This document shows positions 26,687 to 37,085 of a stretch of DNA of 64,000 bases, one piece after another; position 1 is the first letter of the stretch, and each line of letters starts with the position of its first letter. This DNA is from Myxacorys chilensis ATA2-1-KO14 (GTDB lineage Bacteria > Cyanobacteriota > Cyanobacteriia > Leptolyngbyales > Leptolyngbyaceae). Location of the stretch: NCBI GenBank assembly GCA_019359275.1, contig JAHHHP010000013.1, positions 28,296 to 92,295 of the forward strand. The letters are read 5' to 3'. The notes below the pieces were generated by a model. The model was not told where the DNA came from. It did not search any database and worked only from the letters and a program-made list of their open reading frames with translations. The position numbers were made by a program, and so were the translations under genes.

Positions 26687-28033
26687 CTATAGACCTGTTG
26701 GAAACGTTTCTGGTATTTCTGTTGCTTCGGGTTCATCAGGGCGATCGAGCGGCTCTACTGCCTGGGTATTGTCAATATGAATCACCGCATCAAATTGAGC
26801 CAGGATTTTAGCCTGAAAGTAATGACTACTGCGCTCAGTTCGGGGTGAATAAATAACCCCGATCGCTCGTTCTAATCGTGATTTTTGCAGTCCTGTTGTG
26901 GCTGAGTTTTCCTCACGTAGATTTAACCAAAATTGCGGCAGCCCAACCTGATGAAATACAGCTTCATAGCTTTCTGGTAAAGCCGGACGAACCTGCTTAA
27001 TCTCTGCTGGATCACCCCAATGGGATGCAGCCGTTACCGTCCCACTGTACGTGGTAAAACCAACCAGCACAGCCTTTTGTCCGTAGCGTTCTCGAACAAG
27101 TTGTCCTACATTCCATTCACCTGCTTTGCCCATTTGGGTTGCCCGTGCGTCGCCCAAGTGAGAATTATGTGCCCAGACAACAATCTTGGGTTGTTTGCCC
27201 TGTCGTTTAAAGTGAGCAACAAGATGGTCTAATGTCTCCGCCATGTGAGCATCACGTACATTCCAGGATGACCCCCGCCCCTGAAACATAGCTCGATAAT
27301 ACGCTTCTGCATTCTTCACCAAACGAGCATTTTGTTCAGCGTCAAAAAAATCATCTTCTGCCACGCTGCTATCCCGTTGGGCGTACTCTCCCATGCGTCG
27401 TTGCAGTTCCATTAATTGATTAACCGCTTCATCTTCGCAAGAATTGCTAAGTCCAAAGGTTGTGGCATACCCATAGCTTTTTGAGTCTTCTCCAGCGTGT
27501 TCAAAGCAGGAATAACGATGACGTGCTTGCGCTGCCGCTTCTGGATCAACCTGTTCTAAGTACTTCAATACGGCTTGCATTGAGGCATACATGCTGTAGA
27601 GATCTAACCCGTAGAATCCTACTTTTGCGCCATAGTTGAGCAGAGTATCGTTATACTGGCGCAACCAAGTGATGAAGTTCAACACATCCGTATTCCGCCA
27701 CATCCACAGGGGAAAATCCTGGAAATCTGCTAACGCATCAGCAGCGGTAGCATCTTTGCTAATGCCTCGCACAAAGCGATCGATGCGATCGGCATCAGGA
27801 AAATCAGCTTCTACCGCGACTGCCGTAAACCCTTTTTCCTGAATCAACCGTTTTGTGATTTCCGCTCGTTGCTGATAAAACTCATGAGTCCCGTGAGATG
27901 CTTCCCCAATCAGTACAAACTGAGCATTGTCTATCAACTGCATCAACGGATCGTAGTCTTTCGCTGCTCCCGTTAACGGATGAGCAAACTTCCGTATTGC
28001 ATCAATTGATTGAGAAATCGTCTTTTGAGACAT
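26687..28033 (-). CDS. Erythromycin esterase family protein
   Basis: Member of the erythromycin-esterase-like family (PF05139), metal-free hydrolases some of which open macrolide lactones; most members have unknown substrates. Seen here: FVLIGEASHGTHEFYQQRAE, VEADFPDADRIDRF, WAHNSHLGDARATQMG and the last-third FTTYSGTVTAASHWG. I chose the ATG at 28033 because GGAGGTGG lies 7 bases upstream of it; a longer frame starts 36 bases earlier. Macrolide resistance should not be assumed, since housekeeping homologues are common in soil and aquatic bacteria. Confidence 0.9.
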   Translation of the reverse strand: MSQKTISQSIDAIRKFAHPLTGAAKDYDPLMQLIDNAQFVLIGEASHGTHEFYQQRAEITKRLIQEKGFTAVAVEADFPDADRIDRFVRGISKDATAADALADFQDFPLWMWRNTDVLNFITWLRQYNDTLLNYGAKVGFYGLDLYSMYASMQAVLKYLEQVDPEAAAQARHRYSCFEHAGEDSKSYGYATTFGLSNSCEDEAVNQLMELQRRMGEYAQRDSSVAEDDFFDAEQNARLVKNAEAYYRAMFQGRGSSWNVRDAHMAETLDHLVAHFKRQGKQPKIVVWAHNSHLGDARATQMGKAGEWNVGQLVRERYGQKAVLVGFTTYSGTVTAASHWGDPAEIKQVRPALPESYEAVFHQVGLPQFWLNLREENSATTGLQKSRLERAIGVIYSPRTERSSHYFQAKILAQFDAVIHIDNTQAVEPLDRPDEPEATEIPETFPTGL

Positions 28034-28169
28034 TGCTTTCCACCTCCGGTCATTTGACTGTTTTATCAATTGCGGTAAAGCAGTACAAGATTTTCACGCA
28101 GGTTCTTTAAAGTGCTGAACTATTATTTTTGGCTACCCTGATTCTTGAAGAGAGGAATTGCGCTTGGTC

Positions 28170-29090
28170 TTATTGTTTGGCTTTGCCTGCATGAACAAGA
28201 TCTCTATCCTTGCGAGTAAAGACAGTGGGTTCTGACAAATCTGCTGTCATATAGGCAACCGCCATATCCTGCGAATTATATGCCCAGCCAATTCGTCCTT
28301 GCCGATCGAGCACAATACAACCCGCTTCTCCTTCCACCCGCTTCATTAAGGTGTCAATCGCATGTTGGGCGGCTTTATCGGGATGACTGCCATCAGCTAA
28401 CGCATCAATTGCCGTCTTTGCTAGCACGACTGGAATAATCGACTCGCCATCTCCTGTGGTCGAGCAAGCCCCCAACCGATTGTCTGCATACAAACCGCAG
28501 CCTACCAATGCCGTGTCCCCGATCCGACCTTGAGACTGCCCAGTTACCCCGCCCGTTGAGGTGCCAGCAACGAGATTGCCATTTGCATCCAGTGCCACAC
28601 AGCCAACCGTATTGGGACGGTCTACAACTTCAGCTTCCTCTTTCCACTCTTGATACTGTTCTTCGCTAATTAGGGCTTTTCTGGCACACATTTCCAGCCC
28701 ATGTTCGAGGGCAAAGCGTTCTGCGCCTCGTGCCACCAGCAATCGGGGTTTGTCTGCCATAACTTTGTGAGCGGCACTGATGGGATGGCGGACTCCCTGC
28801 ACGGCTCCCACCGCTCCCCAGCCTAAGGTTGCACCCTCCATGATCGCGGCATCCAGTTCCACTCCGCCCTCACTGTTGAGAGTTGAACCCAAGCTCGCAT
28901 TAAACGTTTGGTCAGATTCGAGAACACGAATGGCTGCCTCAACCGCTTCTGCCGCACTACCGCTACTCTGAAGCACGTGCCAACCCGCTTCTGCCGCTGC
29001 TCGACATCCTGCGTGATTCGCCACTACTTTGTCTTCTGAAATTTCTTTTGCTCCACCATGAACAATAATTGCTGGTTTCACGTTATTCAT
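28170..29090 (-). CDS. iaaA: Isoaspartyl peptidase / plant-type L-asparaginase
   Basis: Ntn-hydrolase that cleaves itself and then removes beta-aspartyl dipeptides and asparagine. The N-terminal PAIIVHGGAKEI, the ASLGSTLNSEGGVELDAAIM segment and RPNTVGCVALDANGNLVAGT are family signatures; the Thr of N-T-V-G is the nucleophile exposed by autocleavage near residue 178. STGGVTGQSQGRIGDTALVG completes the active site. The ATG at 29090 has an AGGG ribosome site about 5 bases upstream, preferred over the GTG two codons earlier. Confidence 0.92.
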   Translation of the reverse strand: MNNVKPAIIVHGGAKEISEDKVVANHAGCRAAAEAGWHVLQSSGSAAEAVEAAIRVLESDQTFNASLGSTLNSEGGVELDAAIMEGATLGWGAVGAVQGVRHPISAAHKVMADKPRLLVARGAERFALEHGLEMCARKALISEEQYQEWKEEAEVVDRPNTVGCVALDANGNLVAGTSTGGVTGQSQGRIGDTALVGCGLYADNRLGACSTTGDGESIIPVVLAKTAIDALADGSHPDKAAQHAIDTLMKRVEGEAGCIVLDRQGRIGWAYNSQDMAVAYMTADLSEPTVFTRKDRDLVHAGKAKQ

Positions 29091-29641
29091 CTTCACCCTA
29101 GCCCAATACTTACCTAGAAATTGTCAAATCATGACAGCGATCGCTGCTTTGATCGTGTTATGGATCTGCCGACAGCTTCGATGCCGTGTCCTAGAAACCG
29201 ATTAATCCCGTCTTTGACAAGGGCAATCCGATTGTCCTAGCGCCACCTTAAACTCCTCTCGCTCTACTTAGCAGTAAAGATATAGAGTGACAATTGAGGC
29301 GATCTCCATCAACTACTTCCATCAATTACCGTAACGGTTGCCTTTCAACGGAATCTCTATCCCAGGAACGGCACTGATGTTGCTTAAAGGATGAGATTTG
29401 ATTAAGCGAGGTAATTTATCTTTAGCAAGGTTCCTTCGCCCTCACGCTCGCCTTTTCTCCTAACCTTAATTTGCTGCTACATAACTCTTTGAACGCGTGC
29501 AAGATTAAAGCCTTTAAACTCTAATTTTGGCTAGATAAAATAATTAAGCTCGGTAGGCAAATTCTCTGTTATTGTTCATAATCGGAATGAGTTTGCGTTA
29601 AGTAGTTCCAGTCTAGTGTCACAAAGGGTCAGTTGAAAGCG
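29091..29641. other. 550-bp intergenic region, nothing recognised
   Basis: It separates two divergent genes and must hold both promoters. I see several HIP1-like GCGATCGC sites near its left end, but no gene, RNA or clear repeat. Confidence 0.5.
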
Positions 29642-32203
29642 ATGTTGCACTCTAACGGGTTTGATTCGGAAAATGGTCACAAGCAGTTTGAACTACCAGG
29701 AGCGCGTCCTCACTACAATCCCGATCGTCCGGGTCAGGTTGAGCATATTTTTCTAGACTTGAGGCTCGACATTCCGAATCAGTCCTTTGCAGGCACGTGT
29801 ACAACCCGACTGAAGCCGATACGCGATCGCATCGATCGCTTAACTCTCGATGCGGTCAATCTAAACATTGAATCCGTCAAAATTGGCAACACCGATCAAC
29901 CGTTTGACTATGATGGCGAACAGGTGCAAGTGTGTCTGCAACAACCGACTCAAGCAGGCGTGAGCTTCGAGCTTGCGATCGCATACCGGGCTGACCACCC
30001 CCAACGCGGCATGTACTTCATTGCACCCGAAGAACATTACCCCAACAAACCCGTTCAAGTTTGGACGCAAGGAGAGGACGAAGACTCGCGGTTTTGGTTT
30101 CCGTGCTTTGACTATCCTGGACAACTAGCAACCTCCGAAATTCGTGTCCGTGTGCCCAAGCAGTACCTAGCAATCTCGAATGGTGAACTGATTGAAACGC
30201 AGGCAGACGGCGATTTCAAGCTCTATCACTGGCGGCAAAATGAAGTACATCCTTCCTATCTAATTACGCTGGCAGTGGGTGACTTTGCCGCATTGCAGGA
30301 TGAGTGGAACGGTAAACCTGTGACCTATTATGTTGAGCGAGGACGGGAACAACAAGCGCGGCTGAGCATGAGCAAAACGCCACAGATGATCCAGTTTTTT
30401 AGCCAGAAATATGGTTATCCCTATCCGTTTCCAAAATATGCTCAGGTCTGTGTCGATGACTTTATCTTTGGCGGCATGGAGAATACGTCTACCACGCTGC
30501 TTACCGATCGCTGTTTGCTAGACGAACGCGCGGCGATCGATAACCTCAATACCGAAATGCTCGTCGCTCACGAACTGGCGCATCAATGGTTCGGCGATTT
30601 GGTCGTCATCAAACATTGGTCGCATGCTTGGGTCAAAGAAGGCATGGCATCTTACGCCGAAGTGATGTGGGTCGAAAAAGAGTACGGAGCGAACGATGCG
30701 GCTTATTATTTGCTCGGTCAAGCGCAGGAATATTTAGATGAAGACTCGTCGCGCTATCGGCGATCACTAGTGACGCACGTGTATCGCGAAGCGATCGAAC
30801 TCTACGATCGCCATATCTACGAAAAGGGATCGTGTGTTTATCACATGATTCGTCGGCAGCTTGGCGACGAACTATTTTATAAAGCGATCGCAACCTTCTT
30901 AAATGACAATGCTCACCGCACTGTTGAAACAGTCGATCTGCTACGTGCGATCGAGAAAACAACAGGACGTAATTTGATGTTTCTGTTCGATCAGTATGTC
31001 TATCGCGGTGGACATCCTGATTATAAAATTGCTTATGCTTGGGATGCAGAAAGTAGTCTTGCAAAAATTACAGTGACGCAAACGCAAGCAGAACTTTTTG
31101 ATCTCAAAATTCCAATTGCCGTAGGTTACATTCAGGAAAATGCTGAGCCAACATTAAAAACGTTTAATGTCAGAATTCATGAGAAAGAGCAAAGTTTCTA
31201 TTTTCCATTAGAAAAGAAACCTGATTTTGTCAGCTTTGATGTAGGAAATCATTATCTCAAAACGGTTGAATTAGAGTATCCATTTCCAGAACTAAAAGCA
31301 CAACTGCAGGCTGATCCTGATCCGATCTCTCAGATGCAGGCCGCCGCCGCGATCGCTAAGAAAGGCGGATTAGAAGCGGTGAATGTGTTATCCCATACCG
31401 CCCAGACTGCACGATTTTGGGGCATTCGCGCCTATGCGATACGCAGTCTTGCCACCATCAAACTCGATCAAGCCGTCGAAGGCGTACTGGCTGGATTGCG
31501 CGATCCTCATGCTAAAGTTCGACGGGCAACTGTGGAGAGCTTGGGACAAATTTCTGCCGATGACAGCTACACGGCGCTTAAGTCTCTAGTAGAGCAAGGT
31601 GACGCGAGTTACTACGTAGAAGCGGCGGCGTTGCGGAGTTTAGGGCGAGTGGCGGCAACGGGTAGTGATACACGAGAAGCGGATGTATTGCAGGTGATTA
31701 ACTGCGTTTTGAAAGAGCGTCAAGGCTGGAATGAAGTGGTGCGATCGGGCGCGATCGCGGCCCTCAGTCAACTCAAAACCTCTGAAGCCGCTCTCAACCT
31801 AATTTTGGAATACACACAGCCCGGAGTACCACAACCGTTGCGCTTAGCCTCGATTCGCTCCTTGGGCGCAATCTCCACTGGGCAAACCAACGTCAACGTT
31901 GAGCGCATTTTAGAGCGGCTAAACGTCCTATCGCGAGAAACGTTTTTCTTGACTCAGGTCGCGGTCGCGATCGCGTTGGGACAAATGGAAACAATCAAAG
32001 CTGTCAGAGTGCTGCAATCGCTGGCAGACCAAACGCCTGATGGTCGCGTGCGTCGCATTGCCGAAGAGTCGATTCAAACGGTTCAGAAAAATGCAGGGTC
32101 TGATAAAGCTGTGAAGCAATTGCGAGAAGAACTTGATCAGATGAAGAAAGAGAATCAAGACCTCAAGAGTCGGTTAGAAACCTTGGAGGCGAAGGCGAGG
32201 TAG
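29642..32203 (+). CDS. M1 family aminopeptidase with C-terminal HEAT repeats
   Basis: Zinc aminopeptidase of the gluzincin M1 family, likely cytoplasmic, trimming N-terminal residues from peptides. The catalytic domain shows FGGMENTSTT (the family's GxMEN exopeptidase motif), AHELAHQWFGDLVV (HExxH zinc site near residue 310) and VKEGMASYAEVMWV with the third zinc ligand Glu. After the GGHPDYK region the last 300 residues form HEAT-like repeats (ALRSLGRVA, AIAALSQLK, SIRSLGAIS, AVAIALGQM) and a short coiled coil. This fused layout is usual in cyanobacteria. A TTG 9 bases upstream is an alternative start. Confidence 0.94.
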   Translation: MLHSNGFDSENGHKQFELPGARPHYNPDRPGQVEHIFLDLRLDIPNQSFAGTCTTRLKPIRDRIDRLTLDAVNLNIESVKIGNTDQPFDYDGEQVQVCLQQPTQAGVSFELAIAYRADHPQRGMYFIAPEEHYPNKPVQVWTQGEDEDSRFWFPCFDYPGQLATSEIRVRVPKQYLAISNGELIETQADGDFKLYHWRQNEVHPSYLITLAVGDFAALQDEWNGKPVTYYVERGREQQARLSMSKTPQMIQFFSQKYGYPYPFPKYAQVCVDDFIFGGMENTSTTLLTDRCLLDERAAIDNLNTEMLVAHELAHQWFGDLVVIKHWSHAWVKEGMASYAEVMWVEKEYGANDAAYYLLGQAQEYLDEDSSRYRRSLVTHVYREAIELYDRHIYEKGSCVYHMIRRQLGDELFYKAIATFLNDNAHRTVETVDLLRAIEKTTGRNLMFLFDQYVYRGGHPDYKIAYAWDAESSLAKITVTQTQAELFDLKIPIAVGYIQENAEPTLKTFNVRIHEKEQSFYFPLEKKPDFVSFDVGNHYLKTVELEYPFPELKAQLQADPDPISQMQAAAAIAKKGGLEAVNVLSHTAQTARFWGIRAYAIRSLATIKLDQAVEGVLAGLRDPHAKVRRATVESLGQISADDSYTALKSLVEQGDASYYVEAAALRSLGRVAATGSDTREADVLQVINCVLKERQGWNEVVRSGAIAALSQLKTSEAALNLILEYTQPGVPQPLRLASIRSLGAISTGQTNVNVERILERLNVLSRETFFLTQVAVAIALGQMETIKAVRVLQSLADQTPDGRVRRIAEESIQTVQKNAGSDKAVKQLREELDQMKKENQDLKSRLETLEAKAR

Positions 32204-32208
32204 GCACG

Positions 32209-32230
32209 CCTGCGTTGCCGCAAACGCAGG
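32209..32230. terminator. Hairpin between convergent genes, possible terminator
   Basis: Stem CCTGCGTT/AACGCAGG with loop GCCGCA lies just after the aminopeptidase stop. No T run follows on the plus strand, so termination is uncertain. Confidence 0.4.
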
Positions 32231-32281
32231 AGAGATAAGCGGAATGGCAAGAAGTATGGACAAGGGGAGTGTGGAGGACTT

Positions 32282-33448
32282 TTAGGTAAATCTGGCGGGA
32301 GATAGGGAATCGAGGAGTGGATCGCGTTCACTCGTGACGTGAACGGCGAATCGCTTCGCTAATGGAGGTACGATCGCTAGGGGATTGCTAAAGCCTGAGA
32401 AGAGATGAAGCCCTTCGTGTCCCGGCACCGTGCCGATCAGCGGTAAGCGATCGCGACTAAACGCAATCAGACAGTGATGCCATTTCCCTGGAATGTCTTC
32501 TAGCTTCGGTAAAACATGGCCAATGTTGTGCCGCAGTGCTGCCTCACTTTGAGCCGCATTAATTACTGCGTTCTCGCTGGTAAGGGTGCGACTAATTTGA
32601 CCAATGCGAATTCTGCCATCCAACAATTGAACGGCTCCAGCATCTAGAATGGCGGGCGCAGGCTCGTTGTCGGGCGCATCCCACAGCGCTTCCACCTCTG
32701 AACGAGTCGCATCGGCTTCTAAGGCAAAGCGCTCGGCGGCGGCAGGCATCACAAGCGTACTTAAACGTAAATCAACAGGCGGAGTTTCGATAAGTTCCGC
32801 GTGGGTAAAGTATTGCTTGACAGCAATTCCAGCGTCTTTGAGGAAGTGCCGAGTCACCCCTCCAGTGCAAAGGGCAACGTTTTTTGCGGAGAACGTTTGA
32901 GTGGGCGTGACCGCTCCTGTAATGGTTCCTACGCTGTCTTTTTGCAGGTGTACCACTTGAGCAATTTTCAACTCTCCGCCCAGCCTCTCAAAGGCTTGAA
33001 TGTATGCTTGAGTCGTGCGCTCGGTTTCAATGTGTCCATGTTTGACTGTTAGCACACCTGCGATCGCGTCGGCATTTAATAAAGGCTCTAGCTGACACGC
33101 TTCTTGCACCGTCAGAAGCGTGGGCGGAATCGCGAAATATGTATAGTTTTTCGCGATTTCTGCTGGATCATGTTGCGCCGAAATCGTGAGCAGCAAATCC
33201 ACTTCTCGAAACTGAGTATCGGCGTCGAGTTCAGCAGAGAGCGATCGATGAATTTCGATGCCTTCGGCGCACAGTTGGTTCGTTAACTCTGTTGTGCCTG
33301 ACCAGTAAGCAATCCCGCCGTAGCTAAAGCGAGTCGCCGAGTGCGGCTGCGCGGCTTGGTCAAGTAAGAGGACGGAATTTTGCTTGGCTAGTTCATAAGC
33401 AAGTGCTGCACCTGTAATTCCTGCACCAATGACAATCCAATCATGCAT
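32282..33448 (-). CDS. FAD-dependent amine/amino-acid oxidoreductase (DAO family)
   Basis: Starts MHDWIVIGAGITGAALAYEL with the G-x-G-x-x-G dinucleotide motif, then ATRFSYGGIAYW near the FAD site and ends GHEGLHLFSGFSNPLAIVPP, typical of the DAO family (sarcosine or glycine oxidase, glycerol-3-phosphate dehydrogenase relatives). Substrate cannot be told. I use the ATG immediately before the Rossmann strand; 30 upstream codons stay open but look unlike the family. Confidence 0.88.
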   Translation of the reverse strand: MHDWIVIGAGITGAALAYELAKQNSVLLLDQAAQPHSATRFSYGGIAYWSGTTELTNQLCAEGIEIHRSLSAELDADTQFREVDLLLTISAQHDPAEIAKNYTYFAIPPTLLTVQEACQLEPLLNADAIAGVLTVKHGHIETERTTQAYIQAFERLGGELKIAQVVHLQKDSVGTITGAVTPTQTFSAKNVALCTGGVTRHFLKDAGIAVKQYFTHAELIETPPVDLRLSTLVMPAAAERFALEADATRSEVEALWDAPDNEPAPAILDAGAVQLLDGRIRIGQISRTLTSENAVINAAQSEAALRHNIGHVLPKLEDIPGKWHHCLIAFSRDRLPLIGTVPGHEGLHLFSGFSNPLAIVPPLAKRFAVHVTSERDPLLDSLSPARFT

Positions 33449-34118
33449 AAGTAGTAGCCGACCCAAAGAAACGCGCCTGTTCACTTTGAAACAAATCTTG
33501 CAAATTTGCAATTCGCTAGAACTCAGATCATTCAGCAACGCTTTTCCGTAATAGCACTGGAAATTGCATCAAAAAAGCGCCTCAGTACTATTACGCCTAC
33601 AATTCGTGCCTACAGTTTAAGTATTAATTCGGACGCAGATAAAAACGATCGCTCATTTATGAATATTGCGTATACGATGCATTTGATAAGTTGTCCAAAC
33701 TCTACTGGAGCAGCTTTACCCGTACCAATCCATCTACAGCATAAACCTCAAAAATAAATTAGAAATAAGACTCTAAATAAAGAAATCTCAAGGCAGTCTT
33801 CGATCGAACTAATTCAGTTCAAATCGAAGACTTGTTCTGTTGTAAATTCAATTTTTAGAGCTAAAAAATAAGACTTCATTTATTAAATTGATTTGTGTAT
33901 CTTTCATAAATTTTGGGTAGGCTAAACTCGTTGAACCTCAGAAGAATTATTGAGAATCAATAGTTTCCTCTGTGTTAACACTTAAATGTTTGAGCTTTAA
34001 TGATCAAACATCTGAACGTGAATTAAATTGAGTACTGTGCGTTAGCATCGGCACCATTGCCACTATTTTTGATGCTAAACCTGGTCATCAAACTATCTTT
34101 TAGTGGGCTAACAAAGCT
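33449..34118. other. 670-bp intergenic region upstream of the pil operon
   Basis: AT-rich DNA that should carry the pilM promoter. A short open frame at 33506-33757 has no family resemblance. No RNA gene, regulator site or repeat stands out. Confidence 0.5.
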
Positions 34119-35240
34119 GTGGTTAACGGTCTAAAGAATCTGGTTTCAAGAAAGTCCAAGGGGGTTGGTATAGAACTCGCCCCCGATCGCATCAATATCG
34201 TGCAGTTACGCAAGCATGGACAAGGGTTCAAGCTAGCAAACTACATTACGGTTCCGGTTCCAGAAGGAGTATTTAAGGAGGGTGAAATCGTTGATCCATC
34301 TGCAATGGCTGAACTGATCCAAACTGCCTTAGCAGAAAACAAAATTAAGGTAAAGCGGGCAGCGACTGCTATTCCAGGAGGGCGGGATACTGTCACTCGA
34401 ATTATTCCAGTTCCGGCAGAACTCGACGATCGAGAACTGCGCGAAATGGTGCTGAATCAAGAAGCCGGACTTTATCTACCGTTTCCTCGCGAAGAAGCCG
34501 ATGTCGATTATCAAAAACTTGGATTGTTTATTGATGAAGACGGCATCGAAAAAGTTCAAGTCTTGTTAGTTGCTACTCGTAAAGAAATTACTGACAGCTA
34601 TCTCGCAACCTTCCAACAGGCTGGATTGGAAGTTGATGTTTTAGAAATTAGTAGTTTCTCGCTAATTCGCACCATTCGAGAACAATTGCGACAGTTTGCG
34701 CCGCAAGAAGCGGTGGCATTAGTCGATATCGAATTTGAGAGTACAGAGATCTCGATCGCAGTAGATGGTGTACCGCAATTTTCGCGGACAGTGCCGATTG
34801 GGACGTTTCAAATTCAAGGGGCACTGTCGCGGGCGATGAATTTGCCGCCGTCCCGCAACGCAGATTTGCTGCAAGGCATGACGGTTCCCCTCAATACGAT
34901 GGAGACTGTCGGTGCACCCCGTGGCGGAGGCGGAGGCGGGGGCACGAGTCCCGGAGCCGCCGCAATGATGAGGGTTTTGGGAGAACTGGCGGACGAGCTG
35001 CGCCGCTCGATTGATTTCTATCTCAACCAGGGCGACAACTTGGAAGTCGCACAGCTTCTACTGGCAGGACCAGGAGCCGCGATCGGGCAACTTGACGAAT
35101 TCTTTACCCAGCGCTTGAGTTTGCCCTGTAGCCAGATCGATCCAGTAGCGGCACTGTCGCTCGAAGCGGCAGAAATTTCTGAGGCCGCTAGGCCTGGATT
35201 GGGCGTGGTGTTGGGATTAGGACTGCGGGAGGCATGGTGA
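34119..35240 (+). CDS. pilM: Type IV pilus assembly protein PilM
   Basis: Actin-like cytoplasmic ATP-binding protein that ties the pilus inner-membrane platform (PilN/PilO) to the machinery. The start KGVGIELAPDRINIVQLRKH is the family's first actin-type strand, followed by RAATAIPGGRDTVTRIIPVP and the central VALVDIEFESTEISIAVDGV. A Gly-rich loop (GGGGGGGTSPG, about residue 270) is inserted before the LGELADELRRSIDFYL helix. The start is GTG. It begins the pilMNOQ operon; the next gene follows after 1 bp. Confidence 0.95.
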   Translation: MVNGLKNLVSRKSKGVGIELAPDRINIVQLRKHGQGFKLANYITVPVPEGVFKEGEIVDPSAMAELIQTALAENKIKVKRAATAIPGGRDTVTRIIPVPAELDDRELREMVLNQEAGLYLPFPREEADVDYQKLGLFIDEDGIEKVQVLLVATRKEITDSYLATFQQAGLEVDVLEISSFSLIRTIREQLRQFAPQEAVALVDIEFESTEISIAVDGVPQFSRTVPIGTFQIQGALSRAMNLPPSRNADLLQGMTVPLNTMETVGAPRGGGGGGGTSPGAAAMMRVLGELADELRRSIDFYLNQGDNLEVAQLLLAGPGAAIGQLDEFFTQRLSLPCSQIDPVAALSLEAAEISEAARPGLGVVLGLGLREAW

Positions 35241-35241
35241 A

Positions 35242-36111
35242 ATGTATAGTTTAGATGTCAATTTTCTCAACGATCGACCCGAACTCAAACCGAATAGCCG
35301 TCGGTTAGGTCGGTCTCCAAAGCTTGTAATTTCTAGCGCTGACAAGCGCCCGATGTACATCGGGTTAGCGGCTCTGATTGCCTTTCCGGTGTTTGCTGGA
35401 GCCATTTATGGTGTTCTGGCTTGGAGGACTGGAGACTTAGAGCAACAGCAGGCAGCTTTGGACAGCCAGTTAGGCAACCTAGAAATAGAGAAGAAAAACT
35501 TAGCGACGATTGAGGCACAAGCCAAGCAAGCGACGGACGAAGCGCAGGCGCTCGCAACGGTGTTTAACCAAATTAAGCCGTGGTCAGCGATGGCACAAGA
35601 CATCCGCGATCGCTTGCCGGCTAATGTACAACTTCTCGCGATCAAACAACTGGAGGCTAAAGATCAGGCGAGCGCCCCGGCTGGAAGTGCCAAAGTGTCG
35701 AACACCGTACAAATTGAGGGCTTTGCTAATTCCTTTAACGATGTCAACGATTTTCTGCTGACGCTGCAACAGTCTAACTTTCTGAAACCTGAGATCACCA
35801 AGATTGTGGATGCTCATTTGGGAGAAGATCGGACACTGCAAACGCCTGACATGCCGAATGTCCCGTTTAAGCGTAGTGGAGGGGCAATCAAGCTGCCAAA
35901 GCAGGTTCAGTTTTCGATCGTGACGGCGGTGAGCGAAGTTCCGGCGTCTGACTTGATTCGAGAACTCGATCGCAAAGGCGCGGTCGGGCTAGTCACTCGG
36001 ATCGAAGCGTTGCAGGATCGGGGCGTGATTCAAACGGCTTCGACTCAGCCTGCGAAGAGCGCAGCAGATATGAAGGCAACGAGCCAAGACAAGGGAGCGA
36101 AGAAACCATGA
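35242..36111 (+). CDS. pilN: Type IV pilus assembly protein PilN
   Basis: Inner-membrane platform protein with one helix (MYIGLAALIAFPVFAGAIYG, about residues 33-52) preceded by YSLDVNFLNDRPE, the short cytoplasmic N-terminus that docks into the PilM groove. A coiled coil (LEQQQAALDSQLGNLEIEKK) and a periplasmic ferredoxin-like domain follow. It overlaps pilO by 4 bp (ATGA). Confidence 0.93.
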   Translation: MYSLDVNFLNDRPELKPNSRRLGRSPKLVISSADKRPMYIGLAALIAFPVFAGAIYGVLAWRTGDLEQQQAALDSQLGNLEIEKKNLATIEAQAKQATDEAQALATVFNQIKPWSAMAQDIRDRLPANVQLLAIKQLEAKDQASAPAGSAKVSNTVQIEGFANSFNDVNDFLLTLQQSNFLKPEITKIVDAHLGEDRTLQTPDMPNVPFKRSGGAIKLPKQVQFSIVTAVSEVPASDLIRELDRKGAVGLVTRIEALQDRGVIQTASTQPAKSAADMKATSQDKGAKKP

Positions 36112-36995
36112 CGAATGGGGATTTTATTCAAGACTCAGAGTTTGAGACACCCAACTACCCAACAGTATTTGGGCTAACAATGACTCCGGTAGTACAGGGC
36201 GTCTTGTTTGGTTTAGGCGGAGTGATTGCGTGTGGGGCCATGATGGTGTACTTGGTTAGCCCAACGTGGGAGACCTACCAAGCACTCGATGCCAAAGTGA
36301 AAGAGAAGAGTGAACAAGTTAAACAACAAGATGCAATTCGTCAGCAGATCAAAGCGGCGAAAGTTAGATTAGAGAAATCGAAACAACAGCGCGAACAGGT
36401 TTATGCCTTGTTTGCTAATGAAAAATCGATGGATACGCTGTTGCTTGATCTAAACCAACAAATTGAAAAAAATAACGTTGGATTGCTCGCTGCAAAACAA
36501 TCAAAGCTCAACGCTTGTCCAATCTATGTGCGGGAGGCGTTTGCCAGTAGCGATGGCGCAGATCAGTTTACGCAAAAGTTTGGGGCGTTGGTTGCCCAAG
36601 CGCAGCTAAACAAGTTTAAGCCCAGCGAAAAGGGAGCCGAAATTGTGAATGACGGCTCGTTAGGCGCAGCGGTTGACAACAAGCTAAAGCGGCAATCGAT
36701 CAATGTGGAGTTTCAGGGCAATTTCAACCAAACCCAATCAATTTTTAGAACGATCGAGCGGCTGCAACCGTTGCTGCTGGTCAGAAATCTAGATGTGAAG
36801 GTGGGCGACGGAGCCAAGACAGGAACGCAGCTAGTGGAATTTGAACCGGATGGGCGAATTCGCTATCTCACAAACTGTCAGCCGGATACAAAGATTACGA
36901 CCTCGTTCCAGATGCAGGCGTTGTTGCCCTTAACGGATGTCGATCGCAAGGCGATCGCAGCAGTGCCCACTCCTTCACCCGGAGCCGCAAAGTAA
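36108..36995 (+). CDS. pilO: Type IV pilus assembly protein PilO
   Basis: Partner of PilN in the inner-membrane alignment complex. It has one membrane helix (VVQGVLFGLGGVIACGAMMV, about residues 28-47), a coiled coil (VKEKSEQVKQQDAIRQQIKA) and a periplasmic domain. The order M-N-O-Q without a pilP gene is usual in cyanobacteria. Confidence 0.93.
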   Translation: MTNGDFIQDSEFETPNYPTVFGLTMTPVVQGVLFGLGGVIACGAMMVYLVSPTWETYQALDAKVKEKSEQVKQQDAIRQQIKAAKVRLEKSKQQREQVYALFANEKSMDTLLLDLNQQIEKNNVGLLAAKQSKLNACPIYVREAFASSDGADQFTQKFGALVAQAQLNKFKPSEKGAEIVNDGSLGAAVDNKLKRQSINVEFQGNFNQTQSIFRTIERLQPLLLVRNLDVKVGDGAKTGTQLVEFEPDGRIRYLTNCQPDTKITTSFQMQALLPLTDVDRKAIAAVPTPSPGAAK

Positions 36996-37085
36996 CCTGA
37001 CAGCGAGTAATTCCAGACCGGAAGTAAGCGCAATGTCTTTCTTCCTTTTTATCCCCCAAATCCCTATCCCTAGAGGAGTGAACCC

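Noticed and set aside
26687..28033. Macrolide resistance gene
   Set aside because: Family membership alone does not show macrolide hydrolysis; many members are not resistance genes.
33506..33757. Plus-strand 83-residue frame in the region before pilM
   Set aside because: Overlaps the 5' end of the FAD oxidoreductase frame and has no recognisable content.
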